Source: DASRDU01 sp046331565 (GTDB lineage Bacteria; Acidobacteriota; Blastocatellia; RBC074). Taken from it: a stretch of 64,000 bases of DNA. Shown one piece after another: positions 60,969-64,000 of this stretch; positions within the stretch are counted from its first letter, which is position 1; every line of letters starts with the position of its first letter. A program made the translations under genes and the position numbers. Location of the stretch: assembly GCA_046331565.1 (NCBI GenBank), contig JAXLQP010000001.1, forward strand, positions 620,001 to 684,000, written 5' to 3'. The notes under the pieces were generated by a model, which did not search any database, was not told the origin of the DNA, and worked only from the letters and a program-made list of their open reading frames with translations.

Positions 60969-61385
60969 ATGGCTGCAAGGGACAAAGTTCACCAGCAGGT
61001 AGTCAATGCCTTGAAAAAGGATGGCTGGACAATCACTCATGATCCATTCAAGGTTCGATGGAAGCGACGCGGTCTTCAGATTGATCCGGGGGCCGAGCGT
61101 CTGCTGGCCGCGCAAAAGGATGCAACTCGAATAGCCGTCGAGATCAAGAGCTTTGTCGGAGCAAATGATCTTGAAGACCTTTATCAGGCCATCGGACAAT
61201 TCATTTTGTACCGACAAGCCCTGCGAAAGAGCGACCCGGACAGAACTCTGTTTCTGGCGCTGACGGATGAAATTTACAGGCAGCTTTTTGCTGATGATGA
61301 AGGCGAGGCGTTGAGAGCTGAGGAAGAAATCCGGTTGCTGGTCTTCAACCGGCAGACTGAGGAGATTGTGTTATGGAAGCAATAA
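60969..61385 (+). CDS. xisH: XisH family protein
   Basis: The 138-residue protein has the XisH pattern: an N-terminal RDKVHQQVVNALKKDGW, then E58-I-K60 in a PD-(D/E)XK-like core, then DLEDLYQAIGQFILYRQAL. XisH and XisI were named as factors needed for excision of the fdxN element in cyanobacteria. The family is widely spread outside that setting and its biochemical role is unknown. The next gene, xisI, starts 13 bp before this stop. No element boundary or XisF-type recombinase is visible nearby. Confidence 0.93.
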   Translation: MAARDKVHQQVVNALKKDGWTITHDPFKVRWKRRGLQIDPGAERLLAAQKDATRIAVEIKSFVGANDLEDLYQAIGQFILYRQALRKSDPDRTLFLALTDEIYRQLFADDEGEALRAEEEIRLLVFNRQTEEIVLWKQ

Positions 61386-61720
61386 CTCAAAAGACTGAGA
61401 AGTATCGGCAGATTATCAAGGATCTGCTGACAAGTTGGGCTGAAGTTCCGAATCTTGAAGACGGGATTCGGGATCGCACGTTGTTTGATGAAGAGCATGA
61501 TCGCTATGCCGTGATCTCTGAAGGATGGGATCGGGAGGAGAGAGTTCACTTCATCGTGGCCGACCTTGAGATTATCAATGGCAAGGTCTGGATTCTGGCT
61601 GACAATACTGATGTGGTCATTGCCCGGCAGCTTGAAGAGTCTGGTATCCCGAAATCCGATATTGTTCTCGGATTTCGTCCGCCCGATCTGCGCCCCGAAA
61701 CCGGATACGCCGTGACCTGA
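61373..61720 (+). CDS. xisI: XisI family protein
   Basis: The 115-residue protein shows the XisI landmarks: YRQIIKDLLTSWAE near the N-terminus, DRYAVISEGWDREERVHFI in the middle and GIPKSDIVLGFRPPDLRP near the end. It overlaps xisH, as is normal for the pair. The two proteins are taken to act together. Function beyond the cyanobacterial excision role is unsettled, and some authors group them with toxin-antitoxin-like gene pairs. Base composition here is slightly less GC-rich than in the flanking genes. Confidence 0.93.
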   Translation: MEAITQKTEKYRQIIKDLLTSWAEVPNLEDGIRDRTLFDEEHDRYAVISEGWDREERVHFIVADLEIINGKVWILADNTDVVIARQLEESGIPKSDIVLGFRPPDLRPETGYAVT

Positions 61721-61738
61721 GATAAAGGAGAACAAGTT

Positions 61739-63304
61739 ATGCGCAAGCCGCTGTTACTGACTGCCCTTTCAATCGTGATGCTCGCCTGTCTGCTGCCTGT
61801 CCGTGCGCAGGTGATGCAGGCTGATGTGCTGTTTGCGCGGCTCTCGGCCAATACGCGCCGGATGGCTTATGAACAAGGTGGCGGCGAAATGCGCCTGATT
61901 GCGCCGCTGCTGGCCGAAGCTGACAAGAATACGATGAGCGATGCCGTCAAAGCTTATCGCGCTTACACGCAGGCGCTGGTGATGATGAGCGGGACGAAAT
62001 GGACGCCCGATGCTGAACTGACGACCGCGCTCGATTTTGCGATCAGCGCCAAAGTCGTCGGTACGGGCGAGCATCTGCAAACCCGCGCCATTTTCCTGTT
62101 CGATGCGCCACCGGCAACAAATGCGCCTTACCGGATGGAGCTTGAAATTCTCAGAAGCGACAACTCAACCGAAGCCTTCGTGCAGCCGGGCATTGTACTC
62201 GGTGAAGTGAAGTCGCGGCGCGGCGGTGAAACCATCGGCCTGACGTTCGATCCGTCAAAGCTGGTCGGGCCGGGACTGCACGTTCTGCGGGCTACGCTCA
62301 AAGATGCGCAGGGCAATGCGCTTTATCAGTATTACCGCAGCTTTTTCATTATTGGCGATCTGAATAAGCGAATGGCCGCAGTCGAAAAGGCGATTGAACT
62401 GTCAGCCGATCAGCAGAGCGTTGCCGCGACGAGCGCGCGTTATTTGAGTGAAACCATCCGGCAGGCGCATCAGACCTATCTCGGCGGCAGCTTTCAGAAT
62501 CTGATCGGCTACCTGCACACTGGCTATCGCACGGTCGGACTGGCTACGTCTGAACTGATGGATTTTGAAGCCGCGCTCGATCAGGCCACGCAACTTTCTG
62601 CCGCAATAAAGGACGGTCGCAATCCGCTGCCTGACAGTCGCGGCGATCTGCGGCTCGCTTATCGTTCCAGCTTTGACGGCAAACTGGTGCCTTACCGGCT
62701 TTATGTGCCGAAGAATTACGACAAGTCGAAATCGTATCCGATGATCACGCTGCTGCACGGCGCGGGCGGTGACGAAAACAATTTCTTTGACGGTTACCAG
62801 AAACTCTGGCCGAAGACGGCTGAAGAGCGCGGCTACATCATCGTCGCGGTCAACGGGCGCGGCCCGGTCAGCGGCTACGCCAAAGCCAACGGCGCAGAGC
62901 AGGACGTGCTGGATGTGACCGCGCTGGTGCAGAAGAATTACAACATTGATCCAGGCCGCGTTTATCTGGCCGGGCATTCGATGGGTTCAGCCGGAACGTG
63001 GGCCATCGGGCTTGAATATCGTGATCGTTTCGCCGCGCTCGCTCCGATTGCGGGCACGCGGATGAGTCCGGCGCTTGAAACCGCGCTCAAAGCAGGCCGC
63101 AAAATTCCGATCATCATTGTCGCAGGCGCAAAGGATGCGCTCGTCCCTGTAGCCGGATGCCGTGATGTGGCTGAGAAAGCCAAAGCGATGGGCTACGAAG
63201 TGAAGTATCTGGAATACCCCGACGGCGATCACCTGTCAGTCGTCGCCAGTTCAGTCAAAGACATCTTTGACTGGTTCGACGCGCACCGCAAAGCTGCGCC
63301 TTGA
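61739..63304 (+). CDS. Exported prolyl-oligopeptidase-family esterase
   Basis: The 521-residue protein has a signal peptide cut near VRAQ. A helical and beta N-terminal region of about 290 residues follows. The C-terminus is an alpha/beta hydrolase domain with MITLLHGAGGDENNF and the nucleophile S414 in LAGHSMGSAG. The acid and histidine are probably in AGAKDALVPV and DGDHLS. It resembles PHB-depolymerase/feruloyl-esterase-like proteins and would act outside the membrane. AAAGGAG precedes the ATG. Confidence 0.88.
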   Translation: MRKPLLLTALSIVMLACLLPVRAQVMQADVLFARLSANTRRMAYEQGGGEMRLIAPLLAEADKNTMSDAVKAYRAYTQALVMMSGTKWTPDAELTTALDFAISAKVVGTGEHLQTRAIFLFDAPPATNAPYRMELEILRSDNSTEAFVQPGIVLGEVKSRRGGETIGLTFDPSKLVGPGLHVLRATLKDAQGNALYQYYRSFFIIGDLNKRMAAVEKAIELSADQQSVAATSARYLSETIRQAHQTYLGGSFQNLIGYLHTGYRTVGLATSELMDFEAALDQATQLSAAIKDGRNPLPDSRGDLRLAYRSSFDGKLVPYRLYVPKNYDKSKSYPMITLLHGAGGDENNFFDGYQKLWPKTAEERGYIIVAVNGRGPVSGYAKANGAEQDVLDVTALVQKNYNIDPGRVYLAGHSMGSAGTWAIGLEYRDRFAALAPIAGTRMSPALETALKAGRKIPIIIVAGAKDALVPVAGCRDVAEKAKAMGYEVKYLEYPDGDHLSVVASSVKDIFDWFDAHRKAAP

Positions 63305-63364
63305 ACCGCCATCACGCGGCAGAGCGAATGAAGATGTAAAAATTCAGATTGTGAGGCAGTCAAA

Positions 63365-63715
63365 ATGACGCCGGAACAGATCGAACGCTGGTCACTGATC
63401 CGCCAGAAAGGGATAACACGATTTCTTTTTGTCACAGGTGTTCTCAAGACAGGCATTCCAATTGCCGTCCTGAATCTCCTGCTGTGACTGTTCTTCGATG
63501 AAACCACCAGAGGCTGGATCGGTCTGCCGCCAAGGGATAATTCTGGTGAGCCTAGATGGTTCATCCGGGTCACAATTGCGCTGAGGATCTGGGAGTTCTT
63601 CCTTTGGGCCATTAGCTCCGGGTTACTTTTTGGAACCTTTATCTGGGTGCTTGCAGAGCGGCGGTTCAGGAGGGGAATGGAATCAGGCGGAACACATCAA
63701 ATCCGATCAGAATGA
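63365..63715 (+). pseudogene. Small membrane protein interrupted by one in-frame TGA
   Basis: A single frame runs from ATG 63365 to TGA 63713-63715, 116 codons, broken only by TGA at 63485-63487 (codon 41). Both halves are coding-like. The first has a hydrophobic segment (FLFVTGVLKTGIPIAVLNLLL), the second a second hydrophobic segment (FFLWAISSGLLFGTFIW) and an acidic loop between them, giving a plausible two-helix membrane protein. GAGGCAG precedes the ATG. A nonsense mutation or a sequencing error is likeliest. Readthrough, selenocysteine or a tryptophan assignment is possible but unsupported here. Confidence 0.6.
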
Positions 63716-63817
63716 GCCTGCAATGTTTTTTGTTCGAAAAACCAGTTCCATCCACAGATCAGGAGCTTGAAACTGTCAGAGTGCCTTGAATCCGCGTCGT
63801 AAGCTTCACGACGAACA

Positions 63818-63875
63818 GACCACAGATGACGCGGATAGGCGGATCAGGGAGAATCTGTATTATCCGCATCAGGTC
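63818..63875. repeat. Imperfect hairpin (CCACAGATGACGCGGAT type)
   Basis: GCGGAT (63831-63836) pairs with ATCCGC (63862-63867), and the outer GAC (63818-63820) pairs with GTC (63873-63875) with partial complementarity between. ACAGAT (63822-63827) and ATCTGT (63853-63858) give an alternative inner stem. It is much weaker than the other hairpins. Confidence 0.4.
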
Positions 63876-63890
63876 AGCGCGCCAATTCTT

Positions 63891-64000
63891 ATGCTTTATC
63901 GTTTCGCTTTGATATTGATTATTCTGAATACGATCAGTCTGTTCAAATGTAACTCTGCCACCGTCACAGAGAAATCCGAGCGAATTGATCCATGTGCCGA
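63891..64000 (+). CDS. N-terminus of an exported protein, 3'-truncated by window edge
   Basis: From ATG 63891 the frame stays open to the end of the window. It encodes a short basic start, a strongly hydrophobic core (FALILIILNTISLF) and then KCNSAT, which looks like a signal peptide, possibly of a lipoprotein (C20). Only about 36 codons are visible, so no family can be assigned. Confidence 0.4.
   Translation, partial: MLYRFALILIILNTISLFKCNSATVTEKSERIDPCA

Noticed and set aside
60969..61720. Boundary of an excised fdxN-type element
   Set aside because: No recombinase gene, no direct-repeat boundary and no interrupted gene were found near xisHI.
63485..63487. TGA as a selenocysteine codon
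   Set aside because: No convincing SECIS hairpin directly downstream and no selenoprotein family match. Nonsense mutation or sequence error is simpler.

Overview
The window reads as a chromosomal segment of an environmental, moderately GC-rich bacterium. The best guess is an acidobacterium, probably class Blastocatellia. This rests on two proteins with the acidobacterial-type TIGR03437 C-terminal domain (20484-23789 minus, 52210-53559 plus), tandem DUF4097-like surface proteins, an F420-type luciferase-like oxidoreductase, a PQQ/haem dehydrogenase and many heterogeneous intergenic hairpin repeats. The taxonomic call is an inference from gene style, not from a marker gene. No rRNA, tRNA, CRISPR array, prophage or canonical IS transposase was seen.

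Layout. 1-2720: end of a class III aminotransferase, a GxxExxY PD-(D/E)XK protein bracketed by inverted repeats, and dihydropyrimidinase (pyrimidine breakdown). 2881-4824: a DUF262/DUF1524 (GmrSD-like) protein with a DUF5678 partner. 4939-9577: an exported hydrolase, then leuC-leuD and a cyclase-family lipoprotein on the minus strand. 10034-16167: an ECF sigma factor translationally coupled to a very large FecR-type anti-sigma protein, followed by two paralogous DUF4097-like proteins and a small exported protein. 16185-20263: two ATPases and two permeases of ABC-2 type. 20484-27666 (minus): a nine-repeat IPT/TIG surface protein, a small exported protein, a nucleotidyltransferase-like protein and an acyl-activating enzyme/ACP/acyltransferase fusion.

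28049-45737 is one long co-directional exopolysaccharide locus. It holds an export lipoprotein-type protein, a Wzc-like chain-length protein, a BY-kinase-like protein whose Walker A lysine is gone, an initiating sugar-phosphate transferase, a Wzy/ligase-like polymerase, a Wzx-like flippase, GNAT, GT4, polysaccharide deacetylase, GT26, a Tat/lipoprotein GH10 enzyme, a membrane protein, GT2 and acyltransferase-3. Together they would build, modify, flip, polymerise, trim and export a surface glycan by a Wzx/Wzy-type route.

45875-64000: a beta-helix protein (minus), glycogen synthase, trxA-trxB, purA, a haem-motif/TIGR03437 protein, a Tat-signal thiamine-diphosphate enzyme, a GNAT, an LLM oxidoreductase, a second nucleotidyltransferase module, a cytochrome c plus PVA-dehydrogenase-like quinohaemoprotein, a xisH-xisI pair, an esterase, a small membrane-protein reading frame broken by one TGA, and the start of another exported protein.

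The most unusual layer is non-coding. About twenty long inverted repeats (arms from about 9 to 60 nt) lie almost only between genes. They fall into several sequence families, and members of the same family sometimes sit on both sides of a gene or gene block. One family occurs as a compact empty hairpin (55835-55913) and as the same arms held apart by a PD-(D/E)XK GxxExxY gene (779-1313). This suggests a nuclease-linked mobile hairpin, which is the strongest candidate here for an undescribed system.
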